Source: Agrobacterium vitis (GTDB lineage Bacteria; Pseudomonadota; Alphaproteobacteria; Rhizobiales; Rhizobiaceae). Taken from it: 64,000 nucleotides of DNA. The DNA lies in assembly GCF_013337045.2 (NCBI RefSeq), contig NZ_CP118259.1, forward strand, positions 992,001-1,056,000, in the 5' to 3' direction. A program made the position numbers and the translations under genes. A model generated the notes under the pieces. It was not told the DNA's origin and did no database searches. It worked only from the letters and a program-made list of their open reading frames with translations. The stretch's first letter is position 1, and every line of letters begins with the position of its first letter. Positions 44,264 through 52,491 of this stretch are shown one piece after another.

Positions 44264-44782
44264 TCAGGTTTGTGGTGTGGTGGATGGCTTGGGCAGGGCG
44301 CGGCCGTCCTGATAGATGCGCCGCAGGAAAGACAGCAGCTGGGCAAGCTCGTCTTTCGAAAACCGCTCGGTAAAACGGGCTTCATGGCCATGGCGAAGCT
44401 CTTTCGCCGCAGCCAGAACACGCTGGCCTTCCTGAGTTACGAACAGTTCCTGGCGTCGGCGATCCACCTGGGAGGGCCGACGCTCGACGGCGCCCCGGCC
44501 TTCGAGCTTGTTGATCAGCGCCATCATGGTTGCCTTGTCCATTCGCAGGCTTTGGGCAAAGTCGATCTGGCTGGCCCCGGCATTGTTGTCGATCAGTTCC
44601 AGTACGGCAAATTGCTTCGGGGTTAAGGCCAGCCCCGACATGGTCGCCTGAAAATCCTGAAACACTGCGACATTGGCCAATCGCAAGTGAAAGCCGAGGA
44701 CTTTTTCCAGATCGCCGAATGCCACAGTACCGGAAAATTCCGGGGTTTCGAAATCGTCAGTCGCCTGTTCCGGTCCGTCCAT
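44264..44782 (-). CDS. MarR family regulator of the hydroxycinnamate operon
   Basis: A 172-residue MarR-type winged-helix regulator. The recognition part reads LTPKQFAVLELIDNNAGASQIDFAQSLRMDKATMMALINKLEGRG, followed by the wing RRPSQVDRRRQELFVTQEG. It is divergent from the CoA ligase/hydratase-lyase genes. In Agrobacterium and Rhodopseudomonas similar MarR proteins (HcaR, CouR) repress hydroxycinnamate genes and are released by the CoA thioester; the same role is likely here. A 13-bp palindrome between the two genes is the probable operator. Confidence 0.85.
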   Translation of the reverse strand: MDGPEQATDDFETPEFSGTVAFGDLEKVLGFHLRLANVAVFQDFQATMSGLALTPKQFAVLELIDNNAGASQIDFAQSLRMDKATMMALINKLEGRGAVERRPSQVDRRRQELFVTQEGQRVLAAAKELRHGHEARFTERFSKDELAQLLSFLRRIYQDGRALPKPSTTPQT

Positions 44783-44950
44783 GCGCTCAATCCATGTTCG
44801 ATAATGCCTTCAAGATGAGGATGCTAGCAGCTTCACCTTGATAATATACGGCTCGCTCCGGTGATAAACCCATAAGCCCAAAAGGCAAAGCGCCATATTT
44901 GACCTGCGCATCGCGCAGATTTCACTTGTGCCTCCAGAAAGATAATATAA

Positions 44951-44963
44951 TATGTAATACATA
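44951..44963. promoter_or_regulatory. Likely MarR operator
   Basis: TATGTAATACATA is a perfect palindrome around a central A, in the AT-rich part of the divergent region, 38 bp before the CoA ligase start. Size and symmetry suit a MarR dimer. No direct proof of binding. Confidence 0.55.
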
Positions 44964-45000
44964 CTAAATGGCCTTCGGGAGAACTGGCCAGGGAGGATAT

Positions 45001-46599
45001 ATGTCGTACTATGGTAGCGCAGGTTTGCGCGAAACATCTGCGTTCGCCGGCATGGTCGCGGAGGATCCTGTCCGGTTCCGCGCCAATAGCGGTCCGGATC
45101 GGCCAGCCGTTATGGAGCTGGCAACCGGGCAATCACTGACATTTTCTGAATTCGATACGCTGATTGGGCGATGTGCTGCCGCTCTTGACGATGTGATTGC
45201 GAGCGCGGGGACGGGGCAGGACAGCCCAGCCCGTATTGCCTATCTCGGACGCAATTCCACAGCCCAATTCGCGGTTTGTTTCGCCTGCCAGCGGATCGGT
45301 GCGATCTTCGTGCCATTGAACTGGCGTCTGAGCACCCGAGAAATTTCGTTGATCCTTGCCGACTGCGAACCGACGCTGTTGCTGTACGATGCGGAATTTG
45401 CCGAAACCGGTACCAGTTTCGATGTCGAAAGCCTTGTTGTGACCGGCAAGGGAGGCTTTCTGGACAAGGCCTCGGGTTTGGAGCCAATCACACCTCGCTA
45501 TTCATCCGCCGACCGCACTTGCGTGATTCTCTACACATCCGGGACCACAGGTGTGCCAAAGGGCGTGCTGCTCAATGCCCGCAATCTGTTTTTCTCTGCC
45601 TTGAATTTTGCTTTCGTCGGTGAGGTAACGCCCGAATCGGTCGTGCTCTGCGACCTGCCGTTTTTCCACACGATTGGTCTGGTAGCCCTGGCACGCACCG
45701 CGATGGTGATGGGCGCCCGGCTGGTCATTTCTGACCGCTTTGTCGCCGAACGAACGATTGCCACCATGGCGGATGCCCAAATCGGCGTGAGCCACTATTG
45801 TGGCGTGCCGCAAATGGCCAGTACGTTGCGGAACTCGCCGAATTGGAACCCGGCTGCATTGCAGGGTCTGAAGGCGATCTTTCTGGGTGGCGCGCCTTTG
45901 CCACCTGTGTTGATCGAGCGTTTTCTCGATGACGGCATTGCGCTGGTCAATGGCTACGGGATGAGCGAAACCGGTACGGCCTATCATATGCCGCTCGACC
46001 GGCAACTCATCGCCCGTCATCCAGGCAGTATCGGTTTTGCCGCCCCACTGCTTGAAACCCGGGTTGTTGATTTCGATGGCGCCGATGTCACCAATGGCGG
46101 GGTCGGTGAAATCTGGCTACGAGGACCGAGCGTCACCGAGGGCTATTGGAACCGTCCGGACCTGACCGAGGCTGCCTTCACCGATGGCTGGTTTCGCAGC
46201 GGCGATATGGCGCGGGTCCAGGATGGCGTGGTCTATCTCGCAGACCGCCTGAAGGACATGTATATCAGCGGCGGTGAAAACGTTTACCCGGCGGAGGTCG
46301 AGGCGGCGATTGCCGCCCATCCCGGCGTTGCCGATGTTGCGGTCATGGGTCTTGCCCATGCCGAATGGGGTGAAGTCGGCCTGGCGCTGGTCGTCGCTGG
46401 CGACGGTAGCCTACGTGATCACGACATCCTACGCCATTGCGCTGATCGGCTTGCCAGCTTCAAACGGCCCAAGCACGTTGTGTTTGTGGATACCATTCCT
46501 CGCTCCGCTTCCGGCAAGGTGCAGAAGCACATTTTGCGCGAAGCCTACACTCACCTTTCATCCAGCTCGACATCGGCGTCCGGACAGCCCGGCGCATAA
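45001..46599 (+). CDS. Hydroxycinnamate-CoA ligase (AMP-binding, feruloyl-CoA synthetase-like)
   Basis: A 532-residue acyl-adenylate-forming enzyme. It has the P-loop VILYTSGTTGVPKG near residue 175, the GYGMSETGTAY core, the WFRSGDMARV and LKDMYISGGENVYPAEVE hinge region, and the C-terminal catalytic Lys in PRSASGKVQKHI. General ligases of this family activate many acids; the hydratase/lyase gene that follows 11 bp later points to p-coumarate, caffeate or ferulate. The Met at 45001 follows GGGAGGATAT. It is controlled presumably by the divergent MarR protein. Confidence 0.85.
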   Translation: MSYYGSAGLRETSAFAGMVAEDPVRFRANSGPDRPAVMELATGQSLTFSEFDTLIGRCAAALDDVIASAGTGQDSPARIAYLGRNSTAQFAVCFACQRIGAIFVPLNWRLSTREISLILADCEPTLLLYDAEFAETGTSFDVESLVVTGKGGFLDKASGLEPITPRYSSADRTCVILYTSGTTGVPKGVLLNARNLFFSALNFAFVGEVTPESVVLCDLPFFHTIGLVALARTAMVMGARLVISDRFVAERTIATMADAQIGVSHYCGVPQMASTLRNSPNWNPAALQGLKAIFLGGAPLPPVLIERFLDDGIALVNGYGMSETGTAYHMPLDRQLIARHPGSIGFAAPLLETRVVDFDGADVTNGGVGEIWLRGPSVTEGYWNRPDLTEAAFTDGWFRSGDMARVQDGVVYLADRLKDMYISGGENVYPAEVEAAIAAHPGVADVAVMGLAHAEWGEVGLALVVAGDGSLRDHDILRHCADRLASFKRPKHVVFVDTIPRSASGKVQKHILREAYTHLSSSSTSASGQPGA

Positions 46600-46610
46600 G
46601 GAGACATACT

Positions 46611-47444
46611 ATGACAGTTGCAGAAAAATCCGACGCAGACACCGTACTGGTCGACATTGAAGACCGAATCGCCTTCGTGACCTTCAACCGGCCTGAAAAA
46701 CGCAATGCGATGAACCCGGCGCTGAATATCCGCATGGCGGAAATTCTTGATGAGCTGGAAGCTGACGACCGTTGCGGTGTGCTGGTGTTGCGCGGGGCAG
46801 GAACCTCATGGTCTGCCGGCATGGATCTTCAGCAATATTTCCGCGACAATGACGACAAGCCTCGCCACGCAACACTGAAAAGCCGCCGCCAGTCGGGCGG
46901 GTGGTGGCAGCGCCTGACCTATTTCGAAAAGCCGACCGTCGCTATGGTCAATGGCTGGTGCTTCGGCGGTGCCTTCAATCCGCTGGTGGCCTGCGATCTG
47001 GCGATTGCCGCCAATGAAGCCACTTTTGGACTCTCGGAAATCAACTGGGGCATCCTGCCGGGTGGCAATGTGACTCGCGCTGTCGCTGAAGTGATGAATC
47101 ACCGTGATTCGCTGTACTACATCATGACCGGCGAGCCCTTCGGTGGTGAGAAGGCCCGGGATATGGGCCTGGTCAACGAATCGGTGCCACTGGAAGAGTT
47201 GGAAACCCGCGTCCGCAAACTCTGCGCCAGCCTGCTCGAAAAAAATCCTGTGACAATGAAAGCCGCCAAGGACACGTTCAAGCGCGTCCGCAACATGCCC
47301 TGGGAACTGGCCGACGACTATATTTATGCCAAACTGGAGCAAATGCTGCTGCTGGACAAGACCCGGGGCCGTGACGAGGGCCTGAAGCAATTCCTGGATG
47401 ACAAGACCTATCGCCCTGGGCTTGGCGCTTACAAACGGAAGTAA
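46611..47444 (+). CDS. p-Hydroxycinnamoyl-CoA hydratase/lyase (HCHL)
   Basis: A 277-residue crotonase-fold enzyme that hydrates feruloyl- or coumaroyl-CoA and cleaves it to the benzaldehyde (for example vanillin) and acetyl-CoA. It follows Pseudomonas HCHL closely: RPEKRNAM, SAGMDLQQYFRDN, AMVNGWCFGGAFNPLVACD, GLSEINWG with the catalytic Glu143, YYIMTGEPFGGEKA and DDYIYAKLEQ containing the Tyr equivalent to 239. The position of Ser123 is Asn here. The operon with a CoA ligase matches the known non-beta-oxidative hydroxycinnamate route. A strong terminator follows. Confidence 0.9.
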   Translation: MTVAEKSDADTVLVDIEDRIAFVTFNRPEKRNAMNPALNIRMAEILDELEADDRCGVLVLRGAGTSWSAGMDLQQYFRDNDDKPRHATLKSRRQSGGWWQRLTYFEKPTVAMVNGWCFGGAFNPLVACDLAIAANEATFGLSEINWGILPGGNVTRAVAEVMNHRDSLYYIMTGEPFGGEKARDMGLVNESVPLEELETRVRKLCASLLEKNPVTMKAAKDTFKRVRNMPWELADDYIYAKLEQMLLLDKTRGRDEGLKQFLDDKTYRPGLGAYKRK

Positions 47445-47475
47445 CATTCCGAACGCATCGATAATTAAACGGAAG

Positions 47476-47508
47476 AAAAGACCCGCCGGACCACCGGCGG
47501 GTCTTTTT
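47476..47508 (+). terminator. Rho-independent terminator of the hydroxycinnamate operon
   Basis: AAAAGACCCGCCGG, loop ACCA, CCGGCGGGTCTTTT plus T. A perfect 14-bp stem 31 bp after the hydratase/lyase stop. Confidence 0.92.
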
Positions 47509-47602
47509 CGTCAAGTAGATCGAAACTCGTTCAAAAGAAACGAGCAACGGCGCCGAGTTTTCGAGCAAAACGGTACAAATATTGAATATCAATGGGGAAG
47601 AA

Positions 47603-47678
47603 TGGTGGGCGATGAGAGACTCGAACTCCCGACATCCTCGGTGTAAACGAGGCGCTCTACCAACTGAGCTAATCGCCC
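47603..47678 (-). tRNA. tRNA-Val (anticodon TAC)
   Basis: A 76-nt cloverleaf on the minus strand. The acceptor stem GGGCGAT pairs with ATCGCCC and is followed by an encoded ACCA. The anticodon stem CCTCG/CGAGG encloses TTTACAC, giving TAC. The D arm has AGCTCAGTTGGTAGAGC and the T arm GAGTTCGAGTCTC. Confidence 0.96.
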
Positions 47679-48216
47679 TTCGCGTCATCGGGTCGTGCCC
47701 GCCGCGTCGGTGGCTGTGATCTATTCGGTCGTTGAAAAAACCGCAAGAGGGTTTTTTGCTTTTTTTGATTTTTTTACGACGGCAAGATGACGGCTGGATC
47801 AAAAACCCTACAGTTCCGGGCTTGTCGCTTCCTTTCGAAAAGGGGAGGCCGCCTTCGGTATTCTGCTATAGGGCGTGCGCTATGGCCTCGTTCTCAACAG
47901 GGCGCGGTTTTCTCTTGTGGCACCCGGTCTGGATTGGCGGTGGGGATCGTGTGACATGCGCAGGATGGCCGAAGGGCCGCACCTGGCAGTCAATACGGTC
48001 GGCGTCGTTTGGTCGGTTTGTTCTCGCTGCCTGTTTCGATCCCTGTGCCTGTGCACAATCGCCGGTGTTTTCTGTCCATCAACAGCGAAAAATCATTCTG
48101 TCACGTTTTTGTTTTCAATGCTGCTTGACACCCACCAAGGAACCACTTAGTTAGCCGCTCATCGAACGGCACATGACGGTCGGTAAGCGGGGAAGCAAGC
48201 TTCCCACCAGGAAATT
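47679..48216. other. Intergenic region between tRNA-Val and tRNA-Asp
   Basis: About 540 bp. A hairpin AAAAAACC-GCAAGAG-GGTTTTTT (47735-47757) with T-runs on both sides looks like a terminator or transcription-pausing element upstream of tRNA-Val. The rest (47800-48110) shows no gene with family support. A promoter candidate for the tRNA-Asp genes lies at 48125. Confidence 0.5.
48125..48153 (+). promoter_or_regulatory. Probable promoter of the tRNA-Asp pair
   Basis: TTGACA (48125-48130), a 17-base spacer, then TAGTTA (48148-48153). The -35 box is a perfect consensus and the -10 is weak. The first tRNA-Asp begins 63 bp downstream. Confidence 0.5.
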
Positions 48217-48293
48217 GCGGGTGTAGCTCAGTTGGTTAGAGTGCCGGCCTGTCACGCCGGAGGTCGCGGGTTCGAGCCCCGTCACTCGCGCCA
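48217..48293 (+). tRNA. tRNA-Asp (anticodon GTC), copy 1
   Basis: A 77-nt cloverleaf. The acceptor stem GCGGGTG pairs with CACTCGC with one G-U pair, followed by GCCA. The anticodon stem CCGGC/GCCGG encloses CTGTCAC, so the anticodon is GTC. The T arm is GGTTCGAGCCC. Confidence 0.97.
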
Positions 48294-48354
48294 TCCTGGT
48301 ACTAAAAGTGAATGGCTTTCCATTCAGATGCTTATGACACGGCATCATCAATGC

Positions 48355-48431
48355 GCGGGTGTAGCTCAGTCGGTTAGAGTGCCGGCCTGTCACGCCGGAG
48401 GTCGCGGGTTCGAGCCCCGTCACTCGCGCCA
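48355..48431 (+). tRNA. tRNA-Asp (anticodon GTC), copy 2
   Basis: Identical to copy 1 except for one base in the D loop (CAGTCGGTT instead of CAGTTGGTT). It lies 61 bp downstream on the same strand, so both are probably cut from one transcript. A short T-run follows the CCA. Confidence 0.97.
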
Positions 48432-48656
48432 TTTTTCCACCTCCTTAGTTCGTTATATCTTTTGAACAGCAACGTACTATATACCAGCCTTCAATCTTGG
48501 TGTTAAAGTCTTTGTGTGCATGTGCGAAATGCGGTAAGCGCACTTGCGCACGGGCGCTGGCTGCGCTAACCAACAGCTCGTTGCAACAGTCTTTTTGGCT
48601 TGTCGGCGCACCGCCGTGAACGTCGCCCGGCGTTTTGACAAGCAAGGATGGATACG

Positions 48657-49022
48657 ATGACTGAACTCCTCAGTTCCTACCTTCCGATCATGGTTTTCGT
48701 CGGAATTGCGATGGTTATCGGCATAGCCCTTCTGGTGACGCCGTTTGCCGTGGCATTCAAGGCGCCAGACTCGGAAAAGCTTTCTGCCTATGAATGCGGC
48801 TTCAATGCTTTTGACGATGCCCGCGTCAAATTCGATATTCGATTTTACCTCGTGTCGATTCTTTTTATCATCTTCGATCTCGAAGTTGCCTTCCTGTTTC
48901 CGTGGGCGGTTTCCTTCGGTGCGATCGGCTGGTTTGGTTTCTGGTCTATGATGGTGTTTCTCGGCGTGTTGACCATCGGATTTATCTATGAATGGAAGAA
49001 GGGAGCCCTGGAATGGGAGTGA
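48657..49022 (+). CDS. nuoA: NADH-quinone oxidoreductase subunit A
   Basis: NuoA is a small membrane-arm subunit of complex I at the junction with the quinone site. The 121-residue protein has three helices, and the loop after the first contains the conserved [43 protein letters not shown]. The Met at 48657 follows AAGGA by eight bases. It starts a long operon, nuoA to nuoN, and overlaps nuoB by 10 bp. Upstream is a 225-bp gap after tRNA-Asp that should hold the promoter. Confidence 0.96.
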
Positions 49023-49600
49023 GCCAAAGCGATCACCAGACCTTGGTTGCGCCGCAGCCGAAGGGTATTCTGGACCCTGCCACCGGCAAGCCGGTTGGCA
49101 ATGACAGCACGTTTTTCGGCGAGATCAATGATGAGCTGGCCGACAAAGGGTTTCTCGTCACTTCCACTCAGGCTTTGATTACCTGGGCGCGCACCGGATC
49201 TTTGATGTGGATGCAGTTCGGTCTGGCTTGTTGCGCCGTCGAAGGTCTGATGCAGGCCTCTGGCCCGCGTTACGACATGGAGCGCTTCGGCGTCGCGCCG
49301 CGTGCATCTCCGCGCCAGTCGGACGTGATGATTGTCGCGGGAACCCTGACCAACAAGATGGCGCCCGCCTTGCGCAAGGTCTATGACCAGATGCCGGAGC
49401 CGCGCTATGTGATCTCCATGGGTTCCTGTGCCAATGGCGGCGGTTACTATCACTATTCGTACTCCGTGGTTCGGGGTTGTGACCGGGTCGTGCCTGTCGA
49501 CATTTATGTGCCGGGCTGTCCCCCCACGGCAGAGGCGTTGCTCTATGGCGTCCTGCTGCTTCAGAAGAAAATCCGCCGCACCGGCACGATCGAGCGCTAA
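49013..49600 (+). CDS. nuoB: NADH-quinone oxidoreductase subunit B
   Basis: NuoB carries the N2 iron-sulfur cluster next to the quinone in the peripheral arm. The 195-residue protein has the tandem Cys of LACCAVEG, the third in [11 protein letters not shown] and the fourth in [11 protein letters not shown], the complete 4Fe-4S set. The Met at 49013 lies inside the end of nuoA, which couples translation. nuoC begins 17 bp downstream. Confidence 0.97.
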
Positions 49601-49617
49601 GGCGAGGGACCGACAAG

Positions 49618-50220
49618 ATGAGTGAAGCCCTGCAAGTGCTGGCATCCCACATCACCGAAAACAGCGGTGGTCTCGCTTTGTCGAGCACCGTTGCCTTTGG
49701 TGAACTGACGGTCACCACGACCGTCGAAAATATTTACGCGCTGGTGACTTTCCTGCGTGACGACGCCCGTTGCGGCTTCATCAATATCATCGACATCTGC
49801 GGTGTGGATTATCCTGAGCGTGTCGAGCGTTTCGAGGTGGTCTATCACTTCCTGGCGCCGAAGCAGAATCAGCGCATCCGCGTCAAGCTTTCCACCAGCG
49901 AAGACAAGCCGGTTCCGTCGATCTGTCCGTTGTTTCCAGGCGCCGACTGGTTTGAGCGTGAGGCCTGGGATCTCTATGGCGTGATGTTTACCGGTCATCC
50001 GGACCTGCGTCGTCTGCTGACCGATTACGGCTTTGAAGGCCATCCGCTGCGCAAGGATTTTCCGCTGACAGGTTTTGTTGAAGTCCGCTATGATGACACG
50101 GTCAAGCGGGTGGTTTATGAACCGGTTGAGTTGAAGCAGGAGTTCCGTAGTTTCGACTTTCTCTCGCCTTGGGAAGGCACGGATTACGTGCTGCCCGGCG
50201 ATGAAAAAGCCGCGAAGTAA
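49618..50220 (+). CDS. nuoC: NADH-quinone oxidoreductase subunit C
   Basis: NuoC (30 kDa subunit) is a peripheral-arm protein of complex I. The 200-residue product has the conserved [21 protein letters not shown] and the signature [40 protein letters not shown]. It is separate from nuoD, unlike the E. coli fusion. GGACCGACAAG precedes the ATG; nuoD starts 19 bp after its stop. Confidence 0.97.
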
Positions 50221-50239
50221 GGGAACGGAAGGCGAGACC

Positions 50240-51430
50240 ATGACTGAACATTCCGTCCGTAACTTCACGATCAATTTCGGCCCCGAACATCCCTCGGCGC
50301 ACGGCGTTTTGCGTCTGGTGCTGGAGCTGGACGGCGAAATCGTCGAGCGTGTCGATCCGCATATCGGCCTCTTGCACCGTGGCACCGAAAAGCTGATCGA
50401 AGCCAAGACCTATTTGCAGGCATTGCCCTATTTCGACCGGCTGGACTATGTCGCGCCGATGAATCAGGAGCATGCCTATTGTCTGGCTATCGAAAAGCTC
50501 CTCGGCCTGGAAATTCCGATCCGTGGCCAGCTGATCCGGGTTCTCTATTCCGAAATCGGTCGCATCCTGTCGCATATCATGAACGTCACCACGCAAGCGA
50601 TGGACGTCGGTGCGATGACGCCACCGGTCTGGGGCTTCGAAGAGCGCGAAAAATTGATGGTATTCTATGAGCGGGCATCTGGCGCGCGCATGCATGCCGC
50701 CTATTTCCGTCCCGGTGGCGTTCACCAGGATATTCCGGCCCAGCTGGTCGAGGATATCGGTGCCTGGTGCGATCCGTTCCTGAAAGTTCTAGATGACATC
50801 GAAGGTCTGTTGACCGAGAACCGTATTTTCAAGCAGCGCAATGTCGATATCGGCGTTGTCAGCCTGGAAGATGCCTGGAAATGGGGCTTCTCCGGCGTGA
50901 TGGTTCGCGGTTCGGGTGCAGCCTGGGATTTGCGCCGCTCGCAGCCTTACGAATGCTATTCGGATTTGGAATTCGACATTCCGGTTGGTAAGAATGGCGA
51001 CTGCTACGATCGCTATCTGATCCGCATGATGGAAATGCGCGAATCGGTGAAGATCATGAAGCAATGCGTCAATCGCCTGCTCGGCGATGCACGCGTTGGT
51101 CCGGTTTCGTCTGTGGATGGCAAGGTCGTGCCGCCGAAACGGGGTGAGATGAAGCGGTCGATGGAAGCGCTCATCCATCACTTCAAGCTTTATACCGAAG
51201 GTTTCCACGTGCCGGCTGGCGAAGTCTATGCGGCCGTCGAGGCGCCGAAGGGCGAATTCGGGGTTTATCTGGTGGCGGACGGCACAAACAAGCCGTATCG
51301 CTGCAAGATCCGCGCTCCTGGGTTCGTGCATCTGCAAGCCATGGACTTCATGTCGCGCGGTCATCAGCTTGCTGACGTAACGGCGGTGCTGGGGTCTCTC
51401 GACATCGTATTTGGTGAGGTGGATCGTTGA
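50240..51430 (+). CDS. nuoD: NADH-quinone oxidoreductase subunit D
   Basis: NuoD (49 kDa subunit) shapes the quinone-binding cavity with NuoB. The 396-residue protein starts [32 protein letters not shown], and has [28 protein letters not shown] and the C-terminal [39 protein letters not shown] chose the Met at 50240; the open frame runs further back into nuoC. Its TGA shares a base with the ATG of the small ORF that follows. Confidence 0.97.
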   Translation: MTEHSVRNFTINFGPEHPSAHGVLRLVLELDGEIVERVDPHIGLLHRGTEKLIEAKTYLQALPYFDRLDYVAPMNQEHAYCLAIEKLLGLEIPIRGQLIRVLYSEIGRILSHIMNVTTQAMDVGAMTPPVWGFEEREKLMVFYERASGARMHAAYFRPGGVHQDIPAQLVEDIGAWCDPFLKVLDDIEGLLTENRIFKQRNVDIGVVSLEDAWKWGFSGVMVRGSGAAWDLRRSQPYECYSDLEFDIPVGKNGDCYDRYLIRMMEMRESVKIMKQCVNRLLGDARVGPVSSVDGKVVPPKRGEMKRSMEALIHHFKLYTEGFHVPAGEVYAAVEAPKGEFGVYLVADGTNKPYRCKIRAPGFVHLQAMDFMSRGHQLADVTAVLGSLDIVFGEVDR

Positions 51431-51669
51431 TGCAGCTTATCCTTTCGGATCGGCAGTGTGGTGCTCCTCTTGCAACGTCGGTTGCAGGTTGGGGCTACGC
51501 ATTGCAGACCGTTGGGACCGACCGGCACTGTCCCGCCACGCCGTCTGCTCTGCAGGCGGCAATCGGGCTTTCTGCCGCATTGCTCGTCAGCGTCCGCGAG
51601 AAGGACAATCTGAACGCAGGCCGGGATGTCGTCATGGCGACGCATCAGGGTCTTCTGTTCAAAAACTGA
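51430..51669 (+). CDS. Small uncharacterised ORF between nuoD and nuoE
   Basis: A 79-residue frame whose ATG overlaps the nuoD TGA by one base (TGATG), a common sign of translational coupling. It ends 18 bp before nuoE. The protein has a short hydrophobic segment (ALQAAIGLSAALLVSV) with two Cys in the first half (DRQCGAP and DRHCPAT). An alternative frame from 51411 overlaps it and lacks such a start. I recall a hypothetical gene at this spot in other rhizobial nuo operons but no function. It could also be a non-coding spacer. Confidence 0.55.
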   Translation: MQLILSDRQCGAPLATSVAGWGYALQTVGTDRHCPATPSALQAAIGLSAALLVSVREKDNLNAGRDVVMATHQGLLFKN

Positions 51670-51687
51670 GATAAGGCGTGAGGAAGT

Positions 51688-52488
51688 ATGTCCGTTCGTC
51701 GTTTAGCCGAAGATCAATTCCAGCCCGCATCCTTCGCTTTTAGCGAGGAGAATGCCGTTTGGGCCGAAGCCACCATCCGCAAATATCCGGAGGGTCGTCA
51801 GCAATCCGCTGTCATCCCGCTGTTGATGCGGGCGCAGGAGCAGGACGGCTGGGTCACCAAGGCGACGATCGAATTCGTCGCGGACAAGCTGGACATGCCC
51901 TATATCCGCGTGCTCGAAGTGGCGACCTTCTATACCCAGTTCCAGTTGAAGCCGGTCGGCACCAAAGCCCATATCCAGGTCTGTGGTACCACGCCCTGCA
52001 TGCTGCGCGGCTCGGAAGAGCTGATGAAAATCTGTAAGAAAAAGATCCATCCGGAGCCTCTTGAGCGTAATGCGACCGGAACCCTGTCATGGGAAGAAGT
52101 CGAATGTCAGGGTGCCTGCGTCAACGCGCCGATGGTCATCATCTTCAAGGACGCTTATGAGGATCTGACACCCGCGCGCCTCGAAGAAATCATCGACGCC
52201 TTCGAAGCCGGCAAGGGTGGCGAGGTCAAGACAGGTCCGCAGATCGAGCGAGTGTTTTCTGCTCCTGAAGGCGGGCTGACCAGCCTGACGGAAGAGATCA
52301 CCCCGGTCCGTTGGGGCGAGGGACAGTCTGGACAGGATGAGGTAGCGGTTCCACCGGCTAATGCCGGTCGTCCGACAACCGATACGCCGATAACCGATCC
52401 GAAGCTGAAGACGCCCGCCACCGACAAGCCGGCAGCGAGTGAAAATGCGAAAGTCTCCGGCGACAATGCCGACAAGGCCAAGGGGTGA
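51688..52488 (+). CDS. nuoE: NADH-quinone oxidoreductase subunit E, with C-terminal extension
   Basis: NuoE (24 kDa subunit) binds the N1a 2Fe-2S cluster in the NADH module. The four Cys are in CGTTPC and CQGAC. The core ends near residue 170; after it comes a low-complexity tail of about 95 residues rich in Pro, Thr, Asp and Lys (DTPITDPKLKTPATDKPA), longer than in E. coli (166 residues in total). Such tails are seen in other rhizobial NuoE proteins. It starts 18 bp after the small ORF and ends 3 bp before nuoF. Confidence 0.94.
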   Translation: MSVRRLAEDQFQPASFAFSEENAVWAEATIRKYPEGRQQSAVIPLLMRAQEQDGWVTKATIEFVADKLDMPYIRVLEVATFYTQFQLKPVGTKAHIQVCGTTPCMLRGSEELMKICKKKIHPEPLERNATGTLSWEEVECQGACVNAPMVIIFKDAYEDLTPARLEEIIDAFEAGKGGEVKTGPQIERVFSAPEGGLTSLTEEITPVRWGEGQSGQDEVAVPPANAGRPTTDTPITDPKLKTPATDKPAASENAKVSGDNADKAKG

Positions 52489-52491
52489 GAG

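Noticed and set aside
48217..48431. Two near-identical 77-bp blocks considered as a CRISPR-like or attachment repeat
   Set aside because: They fold as complete tRNA-Asp genes with encoded CCA ends.
51411..51674. Alternative 87-codon frame between nuoD and nuoE
   Set aside because: It overlaps the TGATG-coupled frame at 51430, begins inside nuoD and lacks a suitable start signal.
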